Shown here: piece by piece, positions 1-10,998 of the stretch | Layout of the letters: each line of letters opens with the position of its first letter | How positions within the stretch are numbered: position 1 is the first letter of the stretch | From: Arthrinium phaeospermum | Lineage: Eukaryota > Ascomycota > Sordariomycetes > Amphisphaeriales > Apiosporaceae | Assembly (NCBI GenBank): GCA_006503535.1 | Contig: QYRS01000011.1 | Span: 1,860,001 to 1,924,000 of the forward strand | DNA: 64,000 nt | Direction of reading: 5' to 3' | Made by a program: the position numbers and the translations under genes | The notes under the pieces: model-generated | Seen by the model: the letters and a program-made list of their open reading frames with translations, nothing else | The model's database searches: none | What the model was told of the DNA's origin: nothing

Positions 1-160
1 TCGACACGACGATGGGGACGATGGCGATGGGCGGGAAGCCCACGATGCCGATGACCATGAAGCTGAAGCAGACGTTGACGAGGCCGATGCTGCTGAGGAT
101 GGCCCAGCTGTGCTCAAAGTACGTCGGCAGCGGGCCGCCGCTCGACTCCGTGTTGACCAT
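1..160 (-). CDS. Membrane protein, 5' end only (partial)
   Basis: The ATG is at 160-158 and an open frame of 53 codons runs off the left edge, so only the N-terminus is visible. It begins MVNTESSGGPLPTYFEHSWA and is followed by a long hydrophobic stretch (roughly residues 20-53) rich in Ile, Val, Phe, Ala and Gly. That stretch looks like one or two membrane segments rather than a cleavable signal peptide, because a polar segment precedes it. A TATATA element lies upstream on the minus strand (about 277-284). I do not recognise the family. The rest of the gene lies outside the window, so length and function cannot be judged. Confidence 0.7.
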   Translation of the reverse strand, partial: MVNTESSGGPLPTYFEHSWAILSSIGLVNVCFSFMVIGIVGFPPIAIVPIVVS

Positions 161-2289
161 GATATGATGCTGCCCTTTGTTGATGGAACACGAACAATGG
201 ATTGGGCGAGATGCGGTTTTTGTTGATGCTGCTTCGCCTGTCGGCAACCCCCTTTTTGCTGTAGTGGTGTATTGAGATATATAGCTGCCTACTCAGCGGT
301 CCCGAGTCACGACCTGCTGATGAGGCGGTTGATATAGGCAAAAGGACTCATTGTCAGACGCGGTGGAATTAGTGATGGCTTTATAAGAGAGGTGAACAAC
401 AGATGGAATCCCCGGTGCTAGCGTCCAGAAACGCCCCTACATAGCAATCCCACCTCCATGTGGAAAGCAGGGATGGGCCCTCTTGTGGCTATTATGAGAG
501 AAAACCCATGAGCCAGGCCAGGTGATGAATGAACGACACGCGCATTGGTTCGAACTGCTACTGTATGTGCCTTTCGAGTCTCGACAAAAGTGCGCAAGCT
601 AGCTGGGGAGCTGCATTCGAACAAGGAGCACCCCTGCCTGCCCCCAAAAGCCGCATGTTCAGCTACTTGTCGAGCTATCAGCTTCTTCCTCTTCTTTTCC
701 CTCCATAGCCATGGCAAGCAAAAGCCAATTTATGGGCAGCAACTCCTCCTCCCCCGGACTCGAGGAGCGTAGGGGGTCGATCACCAGCCCTAGTGGACCT
801 CTCCAAGAGTCCAAGTTTCTTGTCCACCGCTATTCCGGAAAGGGGTTAAGGCTGGCGTCCGCTAATCAGCCACCGTGGTCTCGGCGCTTTCCAGCACGCC
901 GGCTAACGACCATGACTGGACGGAAATCGAGTCGTGCGCTGTCACGCTTTCCTTTTGGTACTTTTCTTTCCTTTCCCCTTTTTCAGCATTGCATTATGTC
1001 GCTCTTCTCCGAGTCTTCCTTGCTTCTGCGGCTCGTAATATCGAATCGCCCTTGGAGAATTGGCATCGTATAATCATCGTCATCGGCATCGGCAGCCCGG
1101 CACGGGTCCGCGGCGCTCGATCACATTCTAATCTTGGATCCCGTGTTCGAAGTAACCCGCCAACTCGGCGGCGGTGGGGCAAACGACGCGGCAAAGATCG
1201 ACATGCGCAAACAGGACGTGGTTTGCTTGGACATGACAAGCCACGGGTTGGCCTGGGGCCAGGACAAGGGGGGCAGTGCCGCAGGGGCCTTATCGTCAGT
1301 GCGTATTGCTCGGCTCAAGTTGGTATTGACCGGGATCTTCTTCCGACGCAGACGCGATCCTCTTCCGCGGATATTGCCGTAATAGCAGGGCATGATAACT
1401 ACCGGCATGCTGTCATCGGGGGCTCCATAACAAGCAATGTTGGATCTATAAAGGGAGGCGAGGAGTTACTGTATCCTCCATCGGCATTTTGTTCAATTTA
1501 TTCCTTTGATATATGTTCTTCAAGCCTTCACAGGAACAAATACGAGGTCCTCATGCAGGCGTTCTCTGCTCAGGTGGTCCCTGCGGCCGGCTACTGCAAC
1601 CCCCTCGGGAAGATGAGTCGTCACATAGCGATCAGTGCAGTAACTTACCGGTATTTCGCCCTTCCAAGACTCGGACGAATTGGCAGGCGGGTCTGGGCCT
1701 CCTTCGATTCCCGTCACACACACTGCGGGAGGCCTGATGACACAGACCTTGGTCCACTCGTTATCGAAATCCCTCCTCCCCTTGCCGTCTGAATGGGACT
1801 CATTGATAGCCGCGGTATTTTGTAAGGGAAAACAGTCCATTTTGGCGCGAGCGAATTGACCCCTGAGCATGCACCGTCACCTCGTAGCCTGGTGGTTTAG
1901 CAGCTCTGCCGTTCGGCTCATTGACCAGCACAAGTTTGACAGTTTCCATCTCAAACAGCATCCGCTGCGGCTCTTGACACAGTATTGGGCGACAACGGAT
2001 ACATTCGCTCATTGACGGAATATGCTGCCCAGCCAGCGGCAGCGGACATGAAGGTAGATCATGTTGCCTAGTATTTTGAAATCCATGATATAAGGAGCGA
2101 CTACGTTAAGTTGTTCTGATCTGTGGCCTGAAGGCGTCCCTCCAGCAAAATATCAGCCATGAACCAGCATGGGTTTCCCCGTTTCCAAAGCTAACCATGA
2201 TTGTTCTCCTCCACCGGCAGGCAACCTTCGTGAAGCCCCCATCGCGAGCCATGCTTGCCTCTTGCCACGACCCCCCAGGGACGCGTGAT
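161..2289. other. Intergenic, no confident gene
   Basis: There are many overlapping short frames on both strands, with no domain and no convincing splice structure. The longest, 875-1792 on the plus strand, has noise-like composition. A TATAAAG occurs at about 1447 on the plus strand. A weak minus-strand candidate at 1520-2012 is discussed under findings. Confidence 0.5.
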
Positions 2290-3083
2290 TCAGTGCTTGA
2301 CGACTTTGAGTGCTTTGACCAGATCATCGGCAAAGGTTTTGCAGTTGAAATGCTGATGATGGTAGGTCTTTCCTTTTGCCAAGTCATGCGCTGTTGCGCA
2401 ACTGTCAGTATCACACAGTATCTCGAGAATCATCGGATCAAGGTGATGCTTGTACAGAATGCGATGGCTCCATGAACAACGCCCAACGCTCTTGAAAGGG
2501 GTAGATGCTGGCAGTGTAGTGGCGTCAGCTTACCGAGTCCGCCGATGGATTTCAGCGTCTTGCGTCCGTCGCCGACCCGGCCGAGGTATGTGAACTGCTC
2601 GTGCCCGTCCGGAATCTCGCCGTAATCGCCATCGTAGACCTCGACGGGATAGCCGTCGCCGTTGGGCTTCGACTGCCACTTGTTGTCCTTGAACTCGATG
2701 CCGTACTCTTGGTAGCCCGCGTGCGGGTTGCCGACCACCACGTCGACGTGCTTGCCGCCCGTGTCTCTCATGAGCTGGTTTAGCCCGTAGTGGTTGGCGC
2801 CGCCCCGGCTATCGTAGGTGGTCGCCCGCGTGTCGAGGCGCGTCCAGACGTGCAACTTGCTGGCGTCCTTACCTGACGGGAGAGTGGGATCTCGCAGGAG
2901 GATGTCAGCGAACACGTCCTCTCTCTTGTCGACAGGATCAGGCCCCGCAAGATGGGCTACGTTGCTGCTGACTTTGGCGTCGACATCAAACTCGCGAGCA
3001 TGGCTACGAGGGCCAGCGACGGGCTCGGACGAGACGATGGAGAGCAGGCTGGCAATGAAGAAAAGGGGAGTTTGGAAACGCAT
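2290..3083 (-). CDS. Small secreted protein of unknown function
   Basis: Two exons, 3083-2534 and 2390-2290, give 216 residues. The donor is GTAAGC and the acceptor CAACAG; the phase-1 junction joins ...KSIGGL to AHDLAKGKTYHHQHF. I chose the ATG at 3083 because the protein then opens with a good signal peptide (MRFQTPLFFIASLLSIVSS); an in-frame ATG at 3098 adds five residues. The mature protein has an ordered-looking central region (HVDVVVGNPHAGYQEYGIEF) and ends with FNCKTFADDLVKALK. The NC-x-x-F element resembles the NC..F catalytic-Cys motif of LRAT/NlpC-P60-like papain folds, with conserved-looking His nearby. That comparison is inference only. A TATATAAG box lies about 55 nt upstream. 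No family is recognised with confidence. Confidence 0.75.
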
Positions 3084-3137
3084 CTCTCTGACAGTCACGG
3101 GCGCTCGGGGATATTGTGAGACAGAGGGTCTGGAAGC

Positions 3138-3146
3138 CTTATATAG
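3138..3146 (-). promoter_or_regulatory. TATA box of the secreted-protein gene
   Basis: On the minus strand the sequence reads TATATAAGG. It lies 40-60 nt before the two candidate ATGs at 3098 and 3083, a normal position for a fungal TATA box. Confidence 0.5.
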
Positions 3147-4030
3147 ATGATGTGAAAATGACTGTTTGTGTGGTTCTGGTATTAGAAGAAGTTGATCGGG
3201 GCTCAGGATAATGCCCAGGCTTTATAGATTGCCAACGCCGGCAGCAACCGTAGGGACTTCGTGTATGAGTGTAGCAGCAAACGAGGAGGGTTGGCTCGAA
3301 TCCAGCATGCATCAGGGTGTCACGGCGGATGCAACGCTTGGGATATTTCTCCTCACGCCTACTTCCGACTACGTCGGATACGGCCATCCTAAGGATCATG
3401 CATATTACACATACACGGGCGCTCGAGGGCGGCTATTATATTAATTCTGTGAAGGATCGTGAAGGACGCGTCGATAATTCATTTGTTGGCCAGCATCGAG
3501 CCGCTCCTAGATTTCGATCAGCACAATGATTGGCCATGGAAGCCCGATATTCGCGCCATCATGATGACTTTGGGGCCTCTTTTTTGGGGCTGTGGTATCA
3601 CTTTGCTGCTTTGTGCCACTTTGTAAGCACAGCCTGACGCAACTTGCCGCAACTGGATGTAGTCTCCCGTAAATTACACCCGATGGGGAGGCTGTGAGCA
3701 AGAAGCAAATCGTGATGATATGTTTATCTTGTAATACGGGTCATATATCTGAAATTTGGGGGCATCGAGATTTGATTGTCCCTAAATTAAGACTTTCTGT
3801 GTAGCAGAGAGAACGCCACCAACGATACTGGGGTCATCACCACGAATTTGGTGGTATCAAATGGCTCGCTTTGCTCTTTCTTGTTGGTGACGTCATCTCG
3901 GAAGTCGTGCGACGTCGACTTCTACAACGCAAGAGATGCACTTCCTTCGCATAAATAATAGGCAGTTGGCTGTCCCTGGAAACTCTTCGACCTTCCCCCA
4001 CCATCATCATCACTTTCGCCACTCGATGCC
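3147..4030. other. Intergenic between divergent genes
   Basis: No gene is seen. A perfect TGACGTCA palindrome (CRE/ATF-type bZIP site) lies at 3888-3895, about 140 nt upstream of the ATG at 4031. An AT-rich CATAAATAAT lies near 3950 and may serve that gene as a TATA-like element. Confidence 0.5.
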
Positions 4031-5423
4031 ATGCCAGAGTTCGACAGTCACACCATCATCAGCTCCGACAGCTTCGAGAAATATGGAATGGAAAGTCGGC
4101 GCCAGGTCTCCTTCGATCGAGTCCAAGACTTTGTTGATTGCGGACTCATGAGCAGAGGTTGGCATGGTCCACTCTGCAAATTCCGTGCTTCGTTTCTGAT
4201 CTGCTACACAGATGCTGTGCTGGAGAGGTACACCGAGAGGCTGACGAGGAATGTCCCGAATGTTCGCGGCATCGAGATCGCATTCCAGCACCTGAAGGAC
4301 GCCGGGACCGAGCGTGAGTCGTCATGTGCTCCCAGCATCAATGCACATTGGGTTTCAACTAACACATCCATCTCCCTCCCAAGACCTATCAAGTGAGAAA
4401 ACCATGACTGCCATGAAGAATGCAGTTGTTGGGATCATCGAACCCCCACAGTCCTCCGCGATTTCCGAGCTTGGGCTCGACATCCTCGCCTGGCATGCAT
4501 CATTCCCTTTCCCCCCAGCGCTGGGGCCGCACTCGGAATTATGCGACGGTATAGACCAGAGCTCTTTCGCACGCGCAGTATGTCTCTTATCGATGAGATC
4601 GGTGCCAGGCTATGGCGGTCGTAAGCGATGGGGGACTTGGTTCCCAGCAAACCCCGTACATGGTGGCTACAGCGGCAATTGGGGACCCCACCGGGGCAGC
4701 TACGTCTCGACGCGTGGCAAAGGCGCAAGCGACTTCATGAGACGCATCTTCCGGAGCCTGGCCTCCCCCGACCATGACGACCCGGCGAGCTCCCATACCA
4801 CCGCCGCCGCGACAGAGAAGACGGAAACTTCGATTCCGGTTCTGCGGTTCATGTACCGGCTGTGGTTGCCAGAGGGCGAAAAAGAGACCAAAGACCGGGA
4901 AGAGGATGAAGAACCGGAAAGACCCGAGTTTGCCATAATGGAGAACGAGCGCGAAGTCAGTGTCGACATCCAGGACGTCCTCTCGGAATGCCCGCCGGAG
5001 GAGGACCGCTTGACAATGAACCCCTTCCGCGAAAGCTACAGCCTGGTCCTTCCTGGGCTCCCTCATCCCGCCCATGACCTGAACGAGTTGCGGGTCCCGG
5101 TGTCCAAGGTGTCGACCCTTCTGATACTGAGCAAGCACTTGGGTCTCTCTGAGCGCAAGTCCGGAGAGGAAGAGGCCCAGTCAAGCCTGGAGGAGTTGAT
5201 TGACAGACTTAGTGGCGAGACAGGCCCAGCAAGCCTAGGCTGGGAGGAGTTTCAAGCCACTTTGCGAGGTTCTGAGGTAAGTCGACTTGAACTGTCATGA
5301 TTAGGTGGACATTGTTTTAACAGTCATTGGTAGGACACGATTGCGGATACTTTGGCAAAGATGGTCAGCCTCCTCGTAGAGACATGCAATGAAGAGGGAA
5401 AGTGCTGGTTGAGTTACAAGTGA
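4031..5423 (+). CDS. Hypothetical protein, about 421 aa
   Basis: Three exons: 4031-4313, 4384-5276 and 5334-5423. The introns use GTGAGT...CTAAC...AAG and GTAAGT...TAG. The second acceptor was chosen because it continues the frame as DTIADTLAKMVSLLVETCNEEG before a stop; the upstream CAG would give a different tail. The N-terminal third is compact (MPEFDSHTIISSDSFEKYGM). The centre is rich in Gly, Trp and Tyr (GYSGNWGPHRGSY), and an acidic Glu/Lys segment follows at about residues 240-260. The C-terminal part (LRVPVSKVSTLLILSKHLGL, then SLGWEEFQATLRGSE) looks helical. I recognise no domain or catalytic motif. It is convergent with the NLR gene, with under 200 nt between stop codons. Confidence 0.75.
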
Positions 5424-5619
5424 AACTGGTGTGATGGCCGTGTCGCCGCCTCTTGGAAAACATTGTGCACCCAGACTTGAGGTAGTAGCAATAGAACACT
5501 TGACTTGTGTACGATTGCGGAGATGGGGTTTGGCAGGTGATTCGATTCCAAGTATATGACGCAAGGGAGCCTTGCATATACAAAAGACCTGTTGCAAGCG
5601 ACATCGCAAAAGAGACACG

Positions 5620-8600
5620 TTACTCGTCGTTCCACTCGAAAGTTATCCCCTTGTACACTCGATACTCCATCGGGAAATCCGAACGCTCAGGCAGACCCGC
5701 CCGGGCCAGCACCAAGTTGACGAGGTCCTTGTACTCGACGTCCGGCACCAGCTGCGCCAGCTCGGCCACGGTCGCCCCGTACCGGCCCCCGCGAATGTCC
5801 ACCCTCGCCCCGTGTCGAAGCAGCAAGAAGGCCAGGTCCCTGTTGATGTACGGCGTCTCCGGGGGCCAGCCCCTGTCCTCGTCGGTCCTGTCGTACGGGC
5901 CGAAACGGGTGTCGAAGGCCAGGTGGAGCGCAGTGCCATATACGGGACTGGTGGCATTCACGTCGGCGCCCTGCTCAAGCAAGTACTCGGCCGCGAACTT
6001 CCGCACAACCGCGGCTTCGCTCTCTCCCCAGACGTCGGCGACTCTACCTGCTGTGCAGGACGCTTTCTGAAGCGGCGTAAGGCCATCTACCAGACTGCGG
6101 AAGTTGACGTCCGCGCCAAACTTTTCTACCAGGATCTGATCTCGGTGTCTTCGTCTGCTTTCGCTCGCGACAAAGTAAGACATCCCGAGGGCACTGGATG
6201 GATGTGCACCACTCTGTATGAGTATGGCCATCGTCTCAATGTCTTCGTCATCCCAGTGGTCCGCCAAGGCCCTGGTTAGCGAGCAAAACGACTGAAAGGA
6301 TAGAGGAAATGAGATGTTGTCCAGCCATCGTCTCCATATGTCGGTGGTGATCACGTTACGGGTGATTTGTTTTCTGAAACAGTGAGATAGTGGCCCCGAT
6401 GCCAAGATCACCTCGTGCGTCTTGGCTCCATAGTCCAGAAGCAGTTTCGCAAAGTTTTGCTCTGGTCTGATGGGATTAACTAACATCATAGGCTGAATGA
6501 AGCTATCAGACCAGTAATGTCCATCACTGAGCTCATTGGTACCAGCACCATGGCGCAGAAGTAGTTCTGCGGTATCGTAGTCCCTGCGATAGCTGTCGAC
6601 GGCGTATTGGAGCCCTCTGAGGCTTTGGCATGCCTGAGCTCCATGGTCAATGAGCAGCGCAGTTATAGCAAGGCGTTTCTTGGGATCGAATTGACTTCGA
6701 GCTGCTGCATCTAGCGGGGTGAAAGATTCCAGCAAACTGTCTCCTCGCGAGCGACAGACATCCTCGTAAGGTTCCAGCACCTCTTGTTTTCGCGAGTGAC
6801 ATATATCCTCGAACCAATCCTCGCAAACGATCTGGACATTGGGATCCGCACCATGTTCTAGTAACAGTTGAACCATGTCGTACTGCTGCGCGTACGCCGC
6901 GATCGATAGCAACGGGATGCCCTTCTCGGTGACGAAGTTCACATCAACGGTGCCATCTTGGATCCAGTCCCTGACCAGCTCGACCAGCCCGTATGCAACA
7001 CAGAGCAGAAGCGAGGCATTTTCTGGCTTCAAGAGTCGAAGATGCGCCGGCGTATACACTTGAAGGAAGCCACCACTATTGGGCCGGTTGATACGTGACG
7101 CATAGTGTTCGGTAGTTCTTAGCCATGTTTTATAGGCATCGGTACTGTCGTGGGGTTTGCCCAGAAACCTTCGGAGGAGCCCAGATAGTTCGTGATACAA
7201 CCGACCGCAGCTTCGTACGTGGACATGCCAATCTTCCACGTAGGATATCAGAGAGCTCTCCTTCTTCAGGACCATACACTGCTCTCTGCTGACTGTTTTC
7301 CGGTCATAATGATAGCTGACGTATTCTTCAACGTCGCAAGGTGGCACACGATAAATCGCTCGCCACTTCTCCCGTAATTCGACCAGCGAAGGCGTGAGCA
7401 TTGCCCGAAGACATATGCCCGCTGCTCTGACATGGCATTGCTGAATGTTCCAGTGCTCTTGCTCGAAATACTCCTGCACGGAGAGATGCGCAAATCGGCA
7501 AAACGACCGTGCGGCGATGCCCTTGTCCTTGTTGAAATCTCTGGTTTCCCATGTTACATAACCGGTGTGTTTAGGATAAACAGGTTCTGTTACCACAATT
7601 AGATTTTGGCAGGCTTCCAAGAGAAAGCCGACCGTAATGTCGACATCAAAGGAGAAGTCTGTATCGGGATCTTGACAGACTAGGGTGACGAGCTCGTCAG
7701 GGGCAAGTGGGCGCACTGAACACATCAACCACTGAAAAGCCCGCATCGCAACTTCGCCCTCGCTCCCCTTTTTGTTGAGAATCTTTGCGTATATCTCGTT
7801 GTAGGTCTGTCGAAGACCGTCGGAGAGTCCTTGGAGATAGTCACGCACGTCCTTGGGCCTCTGAAGCTCCAAGAGTTCACGAATATGAAGTGAGGCCCAA
7901 AGAAACCTAATAAACTGTTAGCGATACTGATTGGAAACCGTCTAACCAAACATAGCCAAAGGTGGCGGCGGGATCCTGAAGTCAGATCAGAGGGCGAGAA
8001 ACGTACATTCCCTGGCTCTTTGTCCTGAAAGTACTGATCACTTCGTCCCGCACACTTTCCATATTGGGATTGTCTTTCCACGAGCTCGCCTCAATCTGTG
8101 CCACGACGAAACGCTCAATGTCGTCTTGGTTGTCTACAGCAGACACCACCAGATTCGAGGTCGCATTGTACCGAGTCATGATGTCGCCGTCGTCTCTGCT
8201 CGCAATAAATATCTTCACAGTCGACGTCGAGCCAAGGCGTATCGATTCGAGAGTATCCATGAAAGCGCGGCGAGTACTCTTGTCGCACTCGTCCAGACCG
8301 TCCACCACCAAGAAGACCTTGCGGTACATGCTGATCAGGCGAGTAAGGAGACCCGTGCATTCGAGAGGCGTCAAAGCAGCTGCGAAGCCTTTGGCCTGAT
8401 GTTCACGATAATGGTCGCTGATAAATCCAACCACGGCCTGCGAGTCTTCCCTGAACGATAGTTGGCGTACAAAACTCGCTAGAATCTGACCCGGATCTTG
8501 ATGGTCTACGCGGTTTCGGTCGCAGTAGAAATATGCGGTTGCTAGCAGACCGCAGCCCTCTTTAGCATCGGATGAGAGGGCATCGACAACCCTGGTCGCA

Positions 8601-9981
8601 AGCTTGGTCTTCCCAGCTCCGGCTATCGAGCTGTCGTGTCAGTGCATCATTCGTCCATGACACAATCGACAACCCGAACTTACGTATACCGTGAAGCCAG
8701 AGAATTTCTGACTCTTGGGACTCTTTCCATTTCTTGTAAGAAATGTTTTGGAGCAGCCATGTCCCTGTATTGTCCGAGATGCCCCTTTTGGCGATGTAGT
8801 GATCTTCGAGGTAGCGGATCTGAGAAGCCCACTGTAAGATTTTGCTTTGCTCCTCGGCCTTCATCATCTCCCAGAAATCACCACTAAGTTCCTGAATCCT
8901 TGACATCCGACCCTCTGTCACGTTCGCCAGGGCTCGAATGTGGGACGACTGGCTCTCTCGGAATTGCTTCGACTGCCAGCGCTCGCAGTTGGCGGCTTCT
9001 GCCTCCGCAGTCTGCTCCAGCTTGCTCAGGCCCTCTAGCTTGGTTGATAGCTCGCCTGGGTTGAAGAACGCATAGCCAGCTCGTTTTCCTGCATTCATGC
9101 TGTACACCCGCACAATGTGTAGAAGAGTCGAGATAATTTCAGCATAGACCCTCGTTAGAACCGCTCGTAAGCGCCCGGCTGAGGCATCTCGCGCTTGAAC
9201 TTGGCTCGCATCAAGGAAGAGTACCTCGTAAATCTGGCAACGGGCGACTATGTTCGTGGTGGTTTCCATCGCTATAAGCAATTGTCCGCTTTGATCCTGA
9301 TCCGCTACCGCTGTCTAGGGGTTTTATAGTTAGTAACATGTATCTGCCGAATTGGTTGGGCTTTGGTCGACCCAGGGCTCTTTCCCAGGGTGCAGTAGGT
9401 GCTTTGGAATCAGGCCATGAAAGAATAGGTAGCCAAAAGGATACAAACATCATAAAAGCAATACACACCTGGATGAGAAATTTCATGATAGCCCAGGGTA
9501 GAGCCGCTTGTGCAGGCAACAGGTCGGCAACTGCGCCCCCAACGTCCTTCACCGACTGGAGTCGTGATGCAATACTGCCGATTACATCTCGAAGGATCAC
9601 AGTGTTTCCCCGAAAGTGGATTTTCCAGGTTCTGTCAACAACATCCTTCTGCTTCTGCTCCACGACTTGGAGGAGCTGAGTCCAGACATCATGGAGTTGT
9701 AAAGCTTCCAGTTCGTCGTCGGCGCCGGTGGTTATACCGTAGTTTTTCAATCGCTGGCGATCTTTTCTGCTCAAGCAACCGATCATGGCCTTCCATGGAA
9801 CGCCGAGGTCTGATTTCTCAACGACACCAGGTGTCAACTCATCTGTACAGGCCGTTTCTGCCTCAACGATGCGTTGAACGGGAAGGCGTGCATCGGGCAG
9901 TGGGGGGTCTCCAGGTCCCGGTTTCCCTCGAATCCGCTGGATGAACGAGAGAAACCTTTCCCTTTTCCTTGATGATCCCAT
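5620..9981 (-). CDS. NLR-type STAND protein: NACHT_N-NACHT-ankyrin
   Basis: Four exons, 9981-9469, 9314-8684, 8622-8007 and 7906-5620, encode 1,348 residues. An in-frame ATG at 10050 would add 23. The N-terminal region carries the fungal NLR signature PAQAALPWAIMKFLIQ, so it is a NACHT_N/NWD-type domain. The NACHT P-loop HGIPGAGKTK (about 379-388) is split by intron 2, and Walker B is VFLVVDGLDEC (about 484-494). After SQGMFLWASL comes a helical winged-helix-like region ending in FAHLSVQEYF. Degenerate ankyrin repeats fill about residue 895 to the end (for example VQLLLEHGADPN, AELLLRHGAGTN, EYLLEQGADVNA, AFLLLRHGARVD). By family this is a nucleotide-switch receptor of the kind used in fungal nonself recognition and incompatibility. 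The repeats are diverged, not the near-identical kind that varies fast. No effector gene is obvious next to it. Confidence 0.93.
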
Positions 9982-10998
9982 TGGAGGATATGATTGCAAT
10001 AGTAGTTTCCCAACGAGAATGCCACGTTTCAATACTCTACTGAAGGACAAAGTCTCTCCTTGTCACGATCGTGACAACGTAGCTCGACAACTTGCAAAGA
10101 GGCACAGAGAAGACAAACATCAAAGAAGCTGGATTACTTATCGTGCGGGGACCAATCATAGCCCATAATGATATTTGCCCACATTTGGGCATGTTGGTTG
10201 CGCAACTGGCGGCTGCGATCCCACTCGCTCCTTCCGATTCGCGCTTTTGAGAGGGGACGGCTCATACGCCTCACGCCTGCATCGCGCACCCCACACTCAC
10301 ATCTACTGGAAGCAGAATGGGAAGCACGCTGTTTCGAGTCTGAGGGACCCAGAGACTCATTCGTGGGCAAGCCTGGTGACCAGGACAAGTCGACAATGGT
10401 GAATCGATCTTGACATTGCCTACGAAATGGCTTGCTTGCCGCACTTTTGCAGCCAAACCAACCAACGGCCTGGACCCACATCCCTCAGCCATTGCCAATC
10501 CGAGTCTCGAACCCCTTTGATTGAGTAACAGCACTCCCAAATTGCATGCACACGCCTCATGTTCATCCCCGGGATTCAAGATCTATCCACCACTGCACGA
10601 TCTCCCCCGTCCCCGTTGCCGCAATGCTCGCGTCAGGTGTGGAGAAGCGGGTGATAACGCCCTGGTAGGCACCAAGTATGTCCTGGCTCTTGGAAGTTCG
10701 AACCCGAGGGGTTGTCGAGACCACTGCACCATATGGCGGCGTGAAGGCGGAACAGCCAAAAGGAGAAGAAAGGGGTGAAGTTTGAAGCAGACATTGACAC
10801 GGTAGCACTTGATAATTGATTCATTGAACCGCAGTTGTATAAACAGTATCTCATTACTACCAGTAGGTCATAAAATATCTCCCTCCCTCCCCTAGTCATG
10901 GTTTCATAACTTCGTTTTATCAAATTCCAAATGAAAAAGTGTGATGCCTATCTGTGGCAACGCTATTTCGCTCATCGCTCGTCTTCCTCCTCCTTATC
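9982..10998. other. Intergenic, NLR promoter side
   Basis: No gene is seen. The stretch holds the 5' flank of the NLR and the 3' flank of the MFS transporter gene. Small frames here have no recognisable content. Confidence 0.5.

Noticed and set aside
875..1792. 305-codon open frame on the plus strand
   Set aside because: Arg/Gly/Ser-rich noise-like composition, no domain, and shadow frames on both strands of similar length.
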